This document shows, one piece after another, positions 33,541 through 43,867 of a stretch of DNA of 64,000 nucleotides. Below the pieces are notes generated by a model, which worked only from the letters and a program-made list of their open reading frames with translations, had not been told where the DNA came from and searched no databases. The position numbers and the translations under genes are program-made. Source of the stretch: Anaerolineales bacterium (GTDB lineage: Bacteria > Chloroflexota > Anaerolineae > Anaerolineales > Villigracilaceae). The stretch spans positions 1 through 64,000 of the forward strand of contig JADZCC010000076.1 of assembly GCA_020851785.1 (NCBI GenBank), written 5' to 3'. The stretch's first letter is position 1. Each line of letters opens with the position of its first letter.

Positions 33541-35043
33541 CTAAAAACCTCTCTGCGGAGCCTGTTGTCGGCCAAAGCCGGCTTCGGCCTTGCGTTGTTG
33601 CGGGTCGTACACTTCTTCAATATCGCCTTCGCGGCTGTAGGGCGGGATGACGAAGCGCTCTTGATACGTGGGCAGGGAAGTTAAGCGATAGATGGCTTCA
33701 GCTTCTTCGGCGCTCATGCCCGCTTCGGCGAGCGCGGCATCGGCTTCTTCTTTGGTCACATCGCCGACGGTTTCATAGCGTTTGAAAATGCGGACGGCGA
33801 TCATCTTCTTGTAAGATTTGACGACCAATTCGTCGTTTCCGGCCGCCAAAGTGAGCGACATATAACGGATGGGCATACGGGCTTTGTCGAGCGAAGTGAA
33901 CAACTCGGTCTCAACGCGTTGCGTCCCGTTTTCCTGCGTGGAGTTGATCACCGGCAAAAGCGGGGGAACGTAGAATAACATTGGAAGCGTGCGATATTCA
34001 GGGTGTAACGGCAGGGCCAGTTCCCATTCTTTTACATAGCGATAGACCGGGGAGTTTTGCGCCGCCACGATGACGCGATCTGGCACGCCGCTGGCCTTTG
34101 CCGCCGCAATCACTTCCGGGTCGTGCGGGTCGAGGATGATCTCACGCTGACGCTGAACCAGTTGATCGTCTGGAACTTTGACCGCATCGGCGATTTGGTC
34201 GGCGTCGTATAACAGCGCTCCCAAATAACGAATGCGTCCCACGCAGGAATGGAAACAAGCTGGAGGTTGGCCGGTTTCAAGGCGCGGATAGCAAAGGATA
34301 CATTTTTCAGATTTGCCGGTGGACCAGTTGTAATAGGTCTTTTTGTAGGGGCAGGCCGAAACGCACATGCGCCAGCCGCGGCATTTATCCTGGTTAATCA
34401 ACACCACGCCGTCTTCGGCGCGTTTATAAATTGCGCCGGAGGGGCAAGCCGCCACGCAGGCCGCATTCAAGCAGTGATTACAAATGCGCGGCATGTAAAA
34501 GTAGAATAACTGCTCAATCGAGAAGAGGCGCAGTTTTTCGTCTTCGCTCATGTCTTTCAAGAGCGGGTCGTTCAACGCGTAGATGTTTGAACCGCCCAGA
34601 TCATCGTCCCAGTTCGGGCCGGATTCAATTTCAATCGGCTTGCCATCCACGCGCGAGATTGGGCGCGCAGTGGGTTGGTCGTTGCCCAGCGGGGCGTTGA
34701 ACAAATCGCCGTAGTTATAGGTCCAGGGTTCGTAGTAATCGTCCATGGTGGGCATGGCCGGGTTGGAGAACAGGTTGCCCAGCGTTTGCAAACGGTTTTG
34801 CAGTTTTAATTTCAACGCCGGGTTTTTGGGCGTTCCTTCCAACTCCCAGCCGCCGTGATATTTCTCCTGGTCTTCCCATTGCGTGGGGAAGCCCACGCCG
34901 GGTTTGGTTTCCACGTTGTTCCACCACATATATTCCGCGCCTGGGCGGTCGGTCCAAATATTTTTACAGGCAATGCTACAGGTATGACAACCAATACATT
35001 TGTCCAGATGGAAGACCATCGAAACTTGCGAGCGAACTCTCAT
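33541..35043 (-). CDS. narH: Respiratory nitrate reductase-type beta subunit, operon 1
   Basis: CIGCHTCSIACKNIWT; CNHCLNAACVAACPSGAIYKR; CRGWRMCVSACPYKK; CILCYPRLETGQPPACFHSCVGRIRYLG. Confidence 0.95.
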   Translation of the reverse strand: MRVRSQVSMVFHLDKCIGCHTCSIACKNIWTDRPGAEYMWWNNVETKPGVGFPTQWEDQEKYHGGWELEGTPKNPALKLKLQNRLQTLGNLFSNPAMPTMDDYYEPWTYNYGDLFNAPLGNDQPTARPISRVDGKPIEIESGPNWDDDLGGSNIYALNDPLLKDMSEDEKLRLFSIEQLFYFYMPRICNHCLNAACVAACPSGAIYKRAEDGVVLINQDKCRGWRMCVSACPYKKTYYNWSTGKSEKCILCYPRLETGQPPACFHSCVGRIRYLGALLYDADQIADAVKVPDDQLVQRQREIILDPHDPEVIAAAKASGVPDRVIVAAQNSPVYRYVKEWELALPLHPEYRTLPMLFYVPPLLPVINSTQENGTQRVETELFTSLDKARMPIRYMSLTLAAGNDELVVKSYKKMIAVRIFKRYETVGDVTKEEADAALAEAGMSAEEAEAIYRLTSLPTYQERFVIPPYSREGDIEEVYDPQQRKAEAGFGRQQAPQRGF

Positions 35044-35060
35044 AATGTTTTCTCCTTTTC

Positions 35061-38000
35061 CTAGAACTCTGGCTTGCCCGGTAACTTGCGGACGAGGATC
35101 ATCGTGTCGCGGTTGACGCCGGTGGGGCCCCAATAGTTAAACCCATAAGTAAATTGACCATATCCGCCAACCATTAAGACGGGCTTGAGATGAATGCGCG
35201 TGGGGCTGTTGTGCCCGCCGGCGCGTTTGTTGCCGCGCATGGGAGATTTTGGCACGCTCACGGTTCGTTCGGGCGCGTGATAGATGATGCAAATACCCGA
35301 CGGGATACGCGCGCTGACGATGGCCCGCGTCACCGTGACGCCGTGATCGTTGTACGCTTCCACCCAATCGTTATCCACAATGCCAATTTCCTTCGCATCC
35401 TGTTCGCTGATCCAGAGCGGTTCCAACCCGCGTGAGAGCGTCAACATGCGGTCGTTGTCAAAATAATTTGAGTGGATGTGCCATTTGGCGTGCGGCGTAA
35501 GGTAATTTAGCAAGACCGTCTTGCCTTCAATCTTACTTTTATCCAGATCGCCAAACGCGATATGATCCGGGCGCGGCTTATACGTGGGCAGATGTTCGCC
35601 ATGCGCCAGATAGCCTTCGTGGTCGAGATAGAAATGTTGGCGGCCGGTTAATGTGCGCCACGGGACGAGACGCTCCACATTCAAACAAAAAGCGGAATAG
35701 GGACGGCCGTTCGTTACTAAACCAGACCAAACCGGGCTGTTCAACAAGCGGCGCGGCTGGCGCGTGAGGTCTTTGAAATCCACGCGCGAGGCGCGGGTGG
35801 GTTCTGCCAGGTCGGTGAGCTTTATGCCGATCCGTTCTTCTTCTGCTTGATATGCGCGGTAGGCCACTTCGCCGTTGGTTTCCGGCGCGAGGTGCAAAAT
35901 TGCGTTCGCGGCGTCGCGGGGGGCTTCAATCGAAGGATATTTTTGTCCGTTCCAGGCGGTGGTGGGGCGGCTGTCCAGCAATTCCTGATATTGATCTTCC
36001 GCATCCCAGTGAATGCCATGCACGCCCAAGCCTTCTTTTTGAACTTTCGGGCCGAGCGAAATATAGCGTTTGCTCAGGTTCACATAATCGCGCTCGGTGA
36101 CCACGAAGTTGGGCATGGTCACGCCGGGGATCGGTTCGCATTCGCCCTTGCTCCAATCGCGGATGTGCGGTTGGGCCATCTCGGCGGGCGTGTCGTGCTG
36201 AAGCGGCATGGCCACCAAATCGCGCACGGGTTCGGGGAAGTGTGTTTCAGCCAACTCGCTAAGTTTGCGCGAGATGAGTTTGAAAATTACCCAATCGGTT
36301 TTCGATTCCCATGAAGGCGGCACAGCGGCGGCCAGCGGGTGAATGAAGGAGTGCATGTCGGTGGTGTTCAAATCGTCTTTTTCATACCAACTGGCGGTCG
36401 GCAAAACGATGTCCGAATACAAGGCCGAAGTATCCATGCGGAAGTTTACGTCCACCACCAAGTCAAATTTGCCTTCGGGCGCTTCTTCCAGATAGTTAAC
36501 TTCCTGGAAGGTGTCTGGAGTCACTTCTTCAGAGATGAGTTGATTGTGCGTGCCAAGATAATGCTTGAAGAAATATTCCTGGCCTTTGGCGCTGGCGTTG
36601 AGCGCGTTGCCGCGCCAGATGAACCACAAACGTGGCCAGTTTTCGGGAGCGTCGGGATCCTCTACGGCAAACTTCAGTTCGCCGGATTTAAGTTGATTCG
36701 CCACCCATTGCTTAATTTCCGCATCCGACTTCGCCCCAGCCTGCTCGGCTTTCTTGACGATTTCCAGCGAGCTGACGTTGAACTGCGGGTACGAAGGAAG
36801 CCAGCCCATACGCACCGCGCGGATGTTGGCGTCCAGCGTATGCGCTTCAGGCATGTTGCGGTGGCTCTCGCTCTCCGGGCGGGGGACAGGTTGCGGGTCA
36901 GAGAAGAGGCGTTCGTAGCGCCATTGATCGCTGTTCACGTAATGGAAGGAAGGCCCGTTCATTTGGCGCGGCGGTTTCTGCCAATCCAACGCGAAGGCAA
37001 TCGAAGCCCATGGCGCCATAGGCGCAAGTTTTTCCTGCCCGACGTAATGATTCAACCCGCCGCCGTTGCGGCCCACGCAACCTGTGAGCATCAACGCGCC
37101 GATGCACGCGCGATAGATCAGGTTGTTGTGATACCAATGGTTTACGCCCGCGCCGATGATGATGGTGCATTTGCCTTCGGTTTTGAGGGCGGTGGTGGCC
37201 CATTCGCGCGCAAACTGAATCACGGTTTGACGGTCTATGCCGGTGTAGCGTTCCTGCCAGGCGGGGGTGTAGGATAAGTTTTCGTCGTTATAGTCGGCGG
37301 GGTAATCGCCTTCCAGCCCGCGCCCCACGCCATATTGCGCCATCAATAAATCGTAAATGGTGACGACGGCCTTTTTGCCGCCCGTCGTTTCAATGTAACG
37401 CACGGGCAGGTTGCGTTGGAAGGATTTGCCTTCGCCAAATTCGGCGAACGAAACGGTCAGTTGATCTTTAGTTTGTTCCAGGAAGGTCAATTGCGGGCGA
37501 ATCTCGCTTCCATCCAGACCGTCCTTTGGCTCTAAATTCCATTGGCCTTTTTGCTTTTGCCAGCGGAAGCCAAGCGTGCCTTGCGGCATACGCGGCGCGT
37601 CGCTGAGTTCGTCCCACACTAAAAATTTCCATTCGCCGTTTTCCACGTCTTGGGTGCGTTTGACATGCGCGGCGCGAATCATTTGCCCGGGGACGTATTT
37701 TCCATCCACTTCGTTTAATTCAACAAGAAACGGCGCGTCGGAATATTGACGCAGATAATCCAAAAAGAAGGGCGTTGGTTTGTCGTGGTGAAATTCCTGC
37801 ATGATGACGTGATTGACGGCCATCCAGAACGCGCCGTCCTGCCCGGCATGGACGGGGACCCACCAATCGGCATATTTGGCCACTTGATTGAAGTCCGGCG
37901 CGAAGACCACCAACTTGGTTCCGTTGTGGCGGGCCTCGGCGGCAAAGTGGACGTCGGGCGTGCGCGTCATGCTCATGTTGGAACCGACCGCGGCAATGAA

Positions 38001-38693
38001 TTTGGATTTATACCAGTCGGCGCTTTCGGCCACGTCGGTTTGCTCGCCCCACACTTCGGGGCTGGCGGGGGGCAGGTCGCTGTACCAATCGTAAAAACTT
38101 AAGTTCACGCCGCCCAGCAATTGCAGGAAGCGGCTTCCGCTGGCATAGCTCAGCATGGACATGGCCGGGATGGGCGAAAAACCGATCACGCGATCCGGAC
38201 CGTATTTTTTGACGGTGTAGAGCGTGGAAGCGGAGATCATCTCCAGCGCTTCGTCCCACTTCACGCGGCGGAATCCGCCTTTGCCGCGCGCCTGATGAAA
38301 GGCCTTGCGGCCGGCTTCGTCTGCCATCACGGCCGTCCAGGCCTCAACCGGGTCGGCATGCGTCTCTTTGGCCTTATTCCACAAATCCAGCAGTACGCCG
38401 CGAATGTAGGGATATTTGAGACGGATGGGGCTGTACTGATACCATGAGAAGGAAATGCCACGCTGACATCCGCGCGGTTCGTAAGGCGGGATGCCCGGTT
38501 CCAGCGAAGGGTAGTCGGTGGCTTGCAACTCCCAGGTCACAATCCCGTCTTTGACGTAGATCATCCACGAGCAACTGCCGGTGCAGTTCACGCCGTGCGT
38601 GCTTCGCACCACGCGATCATGTTGCCAGCGATTCCGATAAAATTCCTCCCATTGACGGGCTTGCGGGTTTGAAATCTCTTCGATCCAATTCAT
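35061..38693 (-). CDS. narG: Respiratory nitrate reductase-type alpha subunit, operon 1 (no Tat signal)
   Basis: [61 protein letters not shown]. Confidence 0.95.
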   Translation of the reverse strand: MNWIEEISNPQARQWEEFYRNRWQHDRVVRSTHGVNCTGSCSWMIYVKDGIVTWELQATDYPSLEPGIPPYEPRGCQRGISFSWYQYSPIRLKYPYIRGVLLDLWNKAKETHADPVEAWTAVMADEAGRKAFHQARGKGGFRRVKWDEALEMISASTLYTVKKYGPDRVIGFSPIPAMSMLSYASGSRFLQLLGGVNLSFYDWYSDLPPASPEVWGEQTDVAESADWYKSKFIAAVGSNMSMTRTPDVHFAAEARHNGTKLVVFAPDFNQVAKYADWWVPVHAGQDGAFWMAVNHVIMQEFHHDKPTPFFLDYLRQYSDAPFLVELNEVDGKYVPGQMIRAAHVKRTQDVENGEWKFLVWDELSDAPRMPQGTLGFRWQKQKGQWNLEPKDGLDGSEIRPQLTFLEQTKDQLTVSFAEFGEGKSFQRNLPVRYIETTGGKKAVVTIYDLLMAQYGVGRGLEGDYPADYNDENLSYTPAWQERYTGIDRQTVIQFAREWATTALKTEGKCTIIIGAGVNHWYHNNLIYRACIGALMLTGCVGRNGGGLNHYVGQEKLAPMAPWASIAFALDWQKPPRQMNGPSFHYVNSDQWRYERLFSDPQPVPRPESESHRNMPEAHTLDANIRAVRMGWLPSYPQFNVSSLEIVKKAEQAGAKSDAEIKQWVANQLKSGELKFAVEDPDAPENWPRLWFIWRGNALNASAKGQEYFFKHYLGTHNQLISEEVTPDTFQEVNYLEEAPEGKFDLVVDVNFRMDTSALYSDIVLPTASWYEKDDLNTTDMHSFIHPLAAAVPPSWESKTDWVIFKLISRKLSELAETHFPEPVRDLVAMPLQHDTPAEMAQPHIRDWSKGECEPIPGVTMPNFVVTERDYVNLSKRYISLGPKVQKEGLGVHGIHWDAEDQYQELLDSRPTTAWNGQKYPSIEAPRDAANAILHLAPETNGEVAYRAYQAEEERIGIKLTDLAEPTRASRVDFKDLTRQPRRLLNSPVWSGLVTNGRPYSAFCLNVERLVPWRTLTGRQHFYLDHEGYLAHGEHLPTYKPRPDHIAFGDLDKSKIEGKTVLLNYLTPHAKWHIHSNYFDNDRMLTLSRGLEPLWISEQDAKEIGIVDNDWVEAYNDHGVTVTRAIVSARIPSGICIIYHAPERTVSVPKSPMRGNKRAGGHNSPTRIHLKPVLMVGGYGQFTYGFNYWGPTGVNRDTMILVRKLPGKPEF

Positions 38694-39271
38694 TGCAACT
38701 CCTTTTCTGCTTTATTCACCAAAGCTCTTCGCACGCTTCGCAGGCGGTTTCGATAGATAAACCCAAGCGCCAGCGCGACTCCCAGCGTACCAATAAAACT
38801 GATTCCATAAATCAAGCCTTCCTTGTCGGTTTCAGGTTGCCCCACCGAGGATTTCATAAAAGCCAGCAAATCGGCTTGTTCTTGCGGGGTGAGCGGAAAA
38901 TCCGTGTAGATCGGCCGCATGACCGGCGAAATTACAATGCCGGTGTTGGATAAAATGCCGATGATGTCGTCGTCGGTTTTTTCGGCGGCGGTGTTGGTTA
39001 GATTGGGGCCGAGCGCCCCGCCGCCGAGGAGGCCGTCGTCGTCGCCGATGCCATGACATCCCATACAGGGCGGGCCTTCATATTCAAAGTGGGTGTAGCC
39101 CATGAATAACTTTTGGCCGTTTTCGGCGTTGCCTGCGGCGATTTCATTGACCGAGGCCGGGTTGACAGTGACTGGGTTTGCGGGGATGGCTCCACACCCC
39201 ACGAGGACAAGCCCCAGCAGGGGGAGTAGCGCGTAAACGAACGGTTTTATGAAGGGTTTTTTATGGGTCAT
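38690..39271 (-). CDS. Monoheme membrane-anchored cytochrome c lipoprotein, first electron-transfer gene of operon 1
   Basis: Lipobox LVGCG; single CXXCH (CMGCH); C-terminal TM. Confidence 0.85.
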   Translation of the reverse strand: MTHKKPFIKPFVYALLPLLGLVLVGCGAIPANPVTVNPASVNEIAAGNAENGQKLFMGYTHFEYEGPPCMGCHGIGDDDGLLGGGALGPNLTNTAAEKTDDDIIGILSNTGIVISPVMRPIYTDFPLTPQEQADLLAFMKSSVGQPETDKEGLIYGISFIGTLGVALALGFIYRNRLRSVRRALVNKAEKELQ

Positions 39272-39275
39272 GGGG

Positions 39276-39683
39276 TTACACAGGCTCCTGGTTTGCATGG
39301 TTCGTCATGGGGACGAGTTCCCGATTTGGTCCCGCGCACAGGCGAATCGCCTCCAGCAGGCGATCTCCCCGGGCGGGTAAGGTGTAAGTGGAAAAGAGTC
39401 GAAAAATGTTCTCGTTTAAGGCGGTGCGAATGACGGAAATTTCCGGGTAACGTTCCATGATCAACCGAGTCAGGTCTGCGACGGCTTCCGGGCGCAGGGC
39501 TTCGTCGGCAATCACCACCACCGCCGGTTGGATTTGCAGATTCATGAGCCGTTCAGAAACATCCTCTTCGGCAGGATTCCAGACCCCCATTAATTCCACT
39601 TCCTTTTCTGCGCGCAAGATCATCTCCAGGCTTTCGCCAAAGAGGCGTTGAGAACTAATTAGTAAAATCTGCGGTTTCGACAT
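39276..39683 (-). CDS. Degenerate (phospho-dead) receiver-domain protein, operon 1
   Basis: Receiver-like fold without acidic pair, phosphoacceptor Asp or conserved Lys; paralogue of 50086-50475. Confidence 0.7.
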   Translation of the reverse strand: MSKPQILLISSQRLFGESLEMILRAEKEVELMGVWNPAEEDVSERLMNLQIQPAVVVIADEALRPEAVADLTRLIMERYPEISVIRTALNENIFRLFSTYTLPARGDRLLEAIRLCAGPNRELVPMTNHANQEPV

Positions 39684-39780
39684 AAGGATAGTGATATGTG
39701 ATAAATGGAACAAAAACTTCCTTCAAGGATACCCAGAATCAAGCGATAATCCCAGCCCTCTTCGTCACTCTTTTGGCATG

Positions 39781-39810
39781 AAAAAAGAGTGATTTAAATC
39801 ACTCTTTTTT
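39781..39810. promoter_or_regulatory. Palindrome AAAAAAGAGTGATTTAAATCACTCTTTTTT, CRP/FNR-type operator candidate (or hairpin)
   Basis: GTGA-N6-TCAC / TGAT-N4-ATCA core between divergent genes. Confidence 0.5.
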
Positions 39811-39986
39811 CTCGAAGGAATTAGTTCTTTTTTTGAGGGGGTAGGGGCGGCGCTTCCTGTAAAATTTCCACTGAGGCCGTATTGAAAAGGGCTATAATAG
39901 CGCAACTTATTGGATGATTTTTACTGGTTGTATCTTTCAGGGAGTATGAAGCGCGAAACCATTTTCATCAAATATAAGGAGTTGAG

Positions 39987-40298
39987 ATGTCTGAAGTTTT
40001 TTTCCCCGATCTAAAATCCAAAGCTGTTTTTTCCCCCGCCGGGCCCCAGCCGCAATTTTTGCTGGATACGCCGCAATATAAAGCGTTGGTCGTGGGGCTG
40101 GAAGCGGGCCAGCAACTTCCCCCGCACCCGGCCGAAGCGTCCGTCTTTCACTTTCTCGAAGGCGAAGGTCAAATGACGGTGGATGGCGAAACCTTTGCCT
40201 TCGCGGCGGGTTCCACCGTGGTCATGCCTGCCGGTGCAAAGCGCGGCGTTCAGGCCAAGACCCGCGTGATCTTCTTTGTTACAAAAGGCGGCTCTTAG
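39987..40298 (+). CDS. Cupin-domain protein
   Basis: GQQLPPHPAEASVFHFLEGEGQMTVDGE...VVMPAGAKRGVQA. Confidence 0.85.
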   Translation: MSEVFFPDLKSKAVFSPAGPQPQFLLDTPQYKALVVGLEAGQQLPPHPAEASVFHFLEGEGQMTVDGETFAFAAGSTVVMPAGAKRGVQAKTRVIFFVTKGGS

Positions 40299-40307
40299 AG
40301 GATTCCC

Positions 40308-40835
40308 ATGTCTCAATCATCCACGCCCTTTCGATACCATTCCTGGCAAGTTACTTATCACTGGCTCACCGCCTTGCTGATTTTTATCACCTACATTATC
40401 GGCAAGGTAATGACGCGCATGCCCAATGACGACCCGAGCAAACTCACGCCTTTGACTGTGCACATGGTCATCGGCATTTTGGTCCTGCTGATTTTAATCG
40501 TCCGCTTCATCGCGCAGATGAAATTTCCGCGCCCGCCGCGCCCGGCGGTTAAAGATATTTTCTATCGGCTGGCCAAATCCATCCATCATACGCTTTACCT
40601 TTTCATCTTCATTATGACGGTGAGCGGAATCGCGCTGGCTCTGCGGGCGAACATTCCGCAAGCCGTTTTGGGTTCCGCCGCCCTGCCGGAAAATTTCAAC
40701 TTCCTGCCCCATACCGTGCATGATTTCCTTGCGCCTTTATTGCTCATGTTGATTTTGTTGCACATCGGCGCGGCGCTCTACCATCAATTTGTCCTCAAAG
40801 ATAACCTGCTGGCCCGTATGGGATACGGAAAATAG
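40308..40835 (+). CDS. Cytochrome b561-type membrane protein
   Basis: RYHSWQVTYHWLTALLIFITYIIGK; SIHHTLYLFIF; HIGAALYHQFVLKDNLLARM. Confidence 0.85.
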   Translation: MSQSSTPFRYHSWQVTYHWLTALLIFITYIIGKVMTRMPNDDPSKLTPLTVHMVIGILVLLILIVRFIAQMKFPRPPRPAVKDIFYRLAKSIHHTLYLFIFIMTVSGIALALRANIPQAVLGSAALPENFNFLPHTVHDFLAPLLLMLILLHIGAALYHQFVLKDNLLARMGYGK

Positions 40836-40991
40836 ATTTTATCCGCAATAATTTTCAAGGTTTTAATGGGACGCTGATGAACGCTGAAAACGCTGATCAG
40901 AGCCGTTTTTAGTGTAGAAGCTTCAAAAAATCTGCGTCCGTCCGCGTTTTCCGCATCCCAATTTAATTTCCGATAAAGTCTAATAATTAAC

Positions 40992-41103
40992 TCACCTTAC
41001 GCAGTTTTGAGAAATGTGTGACTTCTCCCTCACCCTAACCCTCTACCCTAACGGGCACACGTCCCGAAGGGAGAGGGGCCGGGGATGAGGGCGCGTAAGG
41101 TGA
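40992..41103. mobile_element. MITE-like element copy B (112 bp) with 9-bp TSD (8/9)
   Basis: TCACCTTACGCAGTTTTG...GCGCGTAAGGTGA; flanks ATAATTAAC / ATAATTAAA. Confidence 0.85.
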
Positions 41104-41169
41104 ATAATTAAACCAAACGCCTGTCTTCCGTTGGCATTTTCGCGGAAGGCAGGCGCGTAGTTGTCACGC

Positions 41170-41982
41170 TCAAAAATTGGCGGTTTGTTGAAAATAACCG
41201 GGGTGCGGCATTGGGATTTGATGAAAGAGGGGACGCATTTCAAAATAGTCAAATTGCCCAATCACGTCGTAGCCTTCCTCCCACGCGCTGTCGTTGGTAA
41301 CGCTTAAGCCCACGCGTTCCAAGGGTTGGGGATTTTGCAGGGTGATGAAATTCTGCCAGTTTCCGGTTTCGAGCGCGTAAAACGCGCCGACTGAAGCGTT
41401 TGTCTGAATGAACATCAAAGACAGTTCCGTGGCTTCGCTGGGCAGGGCCAGCCGCACGCGTTTCCCCTCCAGGTTGTGTTCCAGAAAAATGCCGCTCCCG
41501 CCCAGCACGCATTCCTGACAATACCCCCGGCTCAAAGAAATGTAGCGGCCCGCTGTGTTGAAAAGCAAAAGCCCGGATTGTTGATAATTAAAAAGCGGTT
41601 GCGTTTTCAGGCGCGTCGTGATGATCAGGTTTATTTTTGGAGCGGGGAGCCATAACAGGTTGGATTGAGGCGCGCCTGCCAGGACGCTTTGATCGCCGCC
41701 GGTGATTTCGAGCCAGCCGCGCTGATTAATGCGCCAGCGCGAAGCGTCTTCATTTTCCCACGCCCAAAGCGGGTTCAACTGATTTTGGAAATCGTCATGG
41801 AAGAGCAGGTTGGTCTGCGCAACGTCGGCAACGTTTGCGTTTGCGGAAGGCGCAGGGCCAAGGCGATAGGTTTCTGATTTGACGCAAAATGCAAAGAAGG
41901 CGAAAACCCCCAGATAATACACAACCTGAAAGAAGGTCTGCCCGGCCGATGCGGGGCGTGGCCCGCTCCGTGTGTGATTCAT
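41170..41982 (-). CDS. Membrane-anchored protein with probable LamG/concanavalin-like beta-sandwich domain
   Basis: N-terminal TM then LLFHDDFQNQLNPLWAWENEDASRWRINQRGWLEITGGDQS. Confidence 0.5.
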   Translation of the reverse strand: MNHTRSGPRPASAGQTFFQVVYYLGVFAFFAFCVKSETYRLGPAPSANANVADVAQTNLLFHDDFQNQLNPLWAWENEDASRWRINQRGWLEITGGDQSVLAGAPQSNLLWLPAPKINLIITTRLKTQPLFNYQQSGLLLFNTAGRYISLSRGYCQECVLGGSGIFLEHNLEGKRVRLALPSEATELSLMFIQTNASVGAFYALETGNWQNFITLQNPQPLERVGLSVTNDSAWEEGYDVIGQFDYFEMRPLFHQIPMPHPGYFQQTANF

Positions 41983-42071
41983 ATTCAGCTCCTTTCGCGA
42001 AATCAATCCAGTATTAATTTGCGACGTACAGGACCAGACGAACGAATCAGAATGCTGACAGCAAGGATAAT

Positions 42072-42530
42072 TTACGGGATATCCAACCCGATTAAAGGCG
42101 CGCGCCGTTGCATCCATTGCGCTCCCAAATCGGTAAGTTGTTCTGCAGATAAAAACTGACGCGCCATGCGGAAGAGCGCCTGCTCCTCTTTTTGAAAATG
42201 ACTGCGCGTCACGTTCAGCAGTTGCCGGACGAAAAGGCCGGCCGCTTCCAGTTCGGCGGTTGAGTTGATTTTGCCGAACAAATCGGTAATTTGATCGTGT
42301 TCCATGCGCATGACCGCCAGCGGGCCGCTGTTCGTTCCGAGGTGCGGTTCGAGGGCGCTGAAGAGGAGTTCGTCTTCAAGGCTGGCGTGCGCCTCCAACG
42401 CAAAGGCAAAGGCGGCGATGCGATCCTGTAGCGCCGTGAGCGATTTGAGGGTGGGCAGGTTTCGCTCAATGTGCTGAAGGAAGAGGTGGAAAACTCCGTG
42501 TTCGCTGAGAAGCGCGTCTATGATGATCAT
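42072..42530 (-). CDS. Hemerythrin HHE-domain protein
   Basis: LLSEHGVFHLFLQHIE...HASLEDELLFSALEPH...RMEHDQI...HFQKEEQALF. Confidence 0.85.
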   Translation of the reverse strand: MIIIDALLSEHGVFHLFLQHIERNLPTLKSLTALQDRIAAFAFALEAHASLEDELLFSALEPHLGTNSGPLAVMRMEHDQITDLFGKINSTAELEAAGLFVRQLLNVTRSHFQKEEQALFRMARQFLSAEQLTDLGAQWMQRRAPLIGLDIP

Positions 42531-42549
42531 AGGCGAAGTATAGCTTAAC

Positions 42550-43221
42550 TTAATGCCGCGCTTTGTTCCAAATCACCACCTGATGTTCGCGCCAGAGATA
42601 GGAGAGCGGAAAGACCAGCAAATGCACCAGGCGCGTAAACGGCACGAGCAGGATGATCACAAAGCCGTTGAGGAAATGAAATTTCACCAAAAACGGCAGG
42701 GCGGCCACCGAGGAAATGTTCGGTTGCAATTTAATCAGCGAGATTAACCAGGGTGCGGCGGTGTGCAGGAACCAATCCGAACCCCAGCGATAGTAATATG
42801 CAACCCAAAAGCCCAGGGCCACTTGAAGCAGAAGGAAGAACAGCAGAATCCAATCCCATTGCGACGTGACCGAGTTTGCGCGCGCGTCGCTGAGGCGGCG
42901 ATAGAAAAGAACCGTCAGCCCGAAGGTGGTCATCAGCGCGACCGCCAGCCCGATGATTTCCACAATGTACAGGCGGGTTTGGTCGGCGGTGAACAGCCCC
43001 CAGGCTTTTGGAAAAAGCAAAGCCAGCGTATGCGCGAGCAGGATGGTGATCACGCCGTAATGCCACGGCACGGAGCCAAAGAACAGCTTGCGATTCTCAA
43101 GAAATTGCGAAGACTGACTCGAATATGAATAGGGATCAAACCAGAAGCGATAGATCGAGACGACGATGCACAGCGTAACCGCCACGTAAGGAAAGCCGAT
43201 AAAGAGGGCGTTATCAAACAT
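42550..43221 (-). CDS. narI: Respiratory nitrate reductase-type gamma subunit, operon 2
   Basis: FPYVAVTLCIVVSIYRF, GSVPWHYGVI, VKFHFLNGFVIILLVPFTRLVHLLVFPLSYLWREHQVVIW. Confidence 0.9.
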   Translation of the reverse strand: MFDNALFIGFPYVAVTLCIVVSIYRFWFDPYSYSSQSSQFLENRKLFFGSVPWHYGVITILLAHTLALLFPKAWGLFTADQTRLYIVEIIGLAVALMTTFGLTVLFYRRLSDARANSVTSQWDWILLFFLLLQVALGFWVAYYYRWGSDWFLHTAAPWLISLIKLQPNISSVAALPFLVKFHFLNGFVIILLVPFTRLVHLLVFPLSYLWREHQVVIWNKARH

Positions 43222-43252
43222 ACATGCTCCTTTTGATTTGTCCTTCAAAAAA

Positions 43253-43852
43253 TTATGAGCGCTCCAAAACGTCCAAAACCTGAAATTGATTTTGGAGGAC
43301 GGCGCGTAACGCTTCCAACACGCCATGAAATTGAGTCGGCTTGTCGGCCTTGGGCGCGTCGGAGTTCTCGTCTTCGTCGAAGCCCGCCGATTTACCGCGC
43401 CCCGTTATGCGATCCAACCCCAGCAAAAGCGCGTCGCGGGCAATTTCATCCGCCTGCGTCGAGTCGCGCGTCACCGCCAGAAAACGCAGGATGATGGCCA
43501 AATGATCGGGTAGCTCTGTGGCGGGGAAGGCGAAATCTTCGGCGTTGTAGCGCTGTTTGAGTTCCACTAAAAAGGCGCTGCGTTTATACGTCTCGCCGAA
43601 GAGGTGATACCCAATGTACGGGTGGCAGGCCGCTTCAAGGTCAAACGTGCCGGTGTACACTTCTTCCAGGCGCCCGGGCGTGAGCGAAGCCGCGTAGTTG
43701 TAAAAATCCTGCAACAGCGCGGCCGAAGCGGGGTCTTTCTCCGCCAAAAGCGTTTGCGCTTCGCGCGCGGCGGGAAGCGTTTCGCCAGCCGGGTATTCCA
43801 AAATTCCAGCAAACCAATGATAGAGGCTTCGCATTTCAATTTCAGTGTACAT
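43253..43852 (-). CDS. narJ: Nitrate reductase assembly chaperone, operon 2
   Basis: EVYTGTFDLEAACHPYIGYHLFGETYKRSAFLVELKQRY. Confidence 0.9.
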   Translation of the reverse strand: MYTEIEMRSLYHWFAGILEYPAGETLPAAREAQTLLAEKDPASAALLQDFYNYAASLTPGRLEEVYTGTFDLEAACHPYIGYHLFGETYKRSAFLVELKQRYNAEDFAFPATELPDHLAIILRFLAVTRDSTQADEIARDALLLGLDRITGRGKSAGFDEDENSDAPKADKPTQFHGVLEALRAVLQNQFQVLDVLERS

Positions 43853-43867
43853 TCGCAGTCTCCGTGA

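Noticed and set aside
39781-39810. Simple rho-independent terminator
   Set aside because: Symmetry with T-tract fits a hairpin, but it lies between divergent genes (no gene ends here), so an operator is preferred; not fully excluded.
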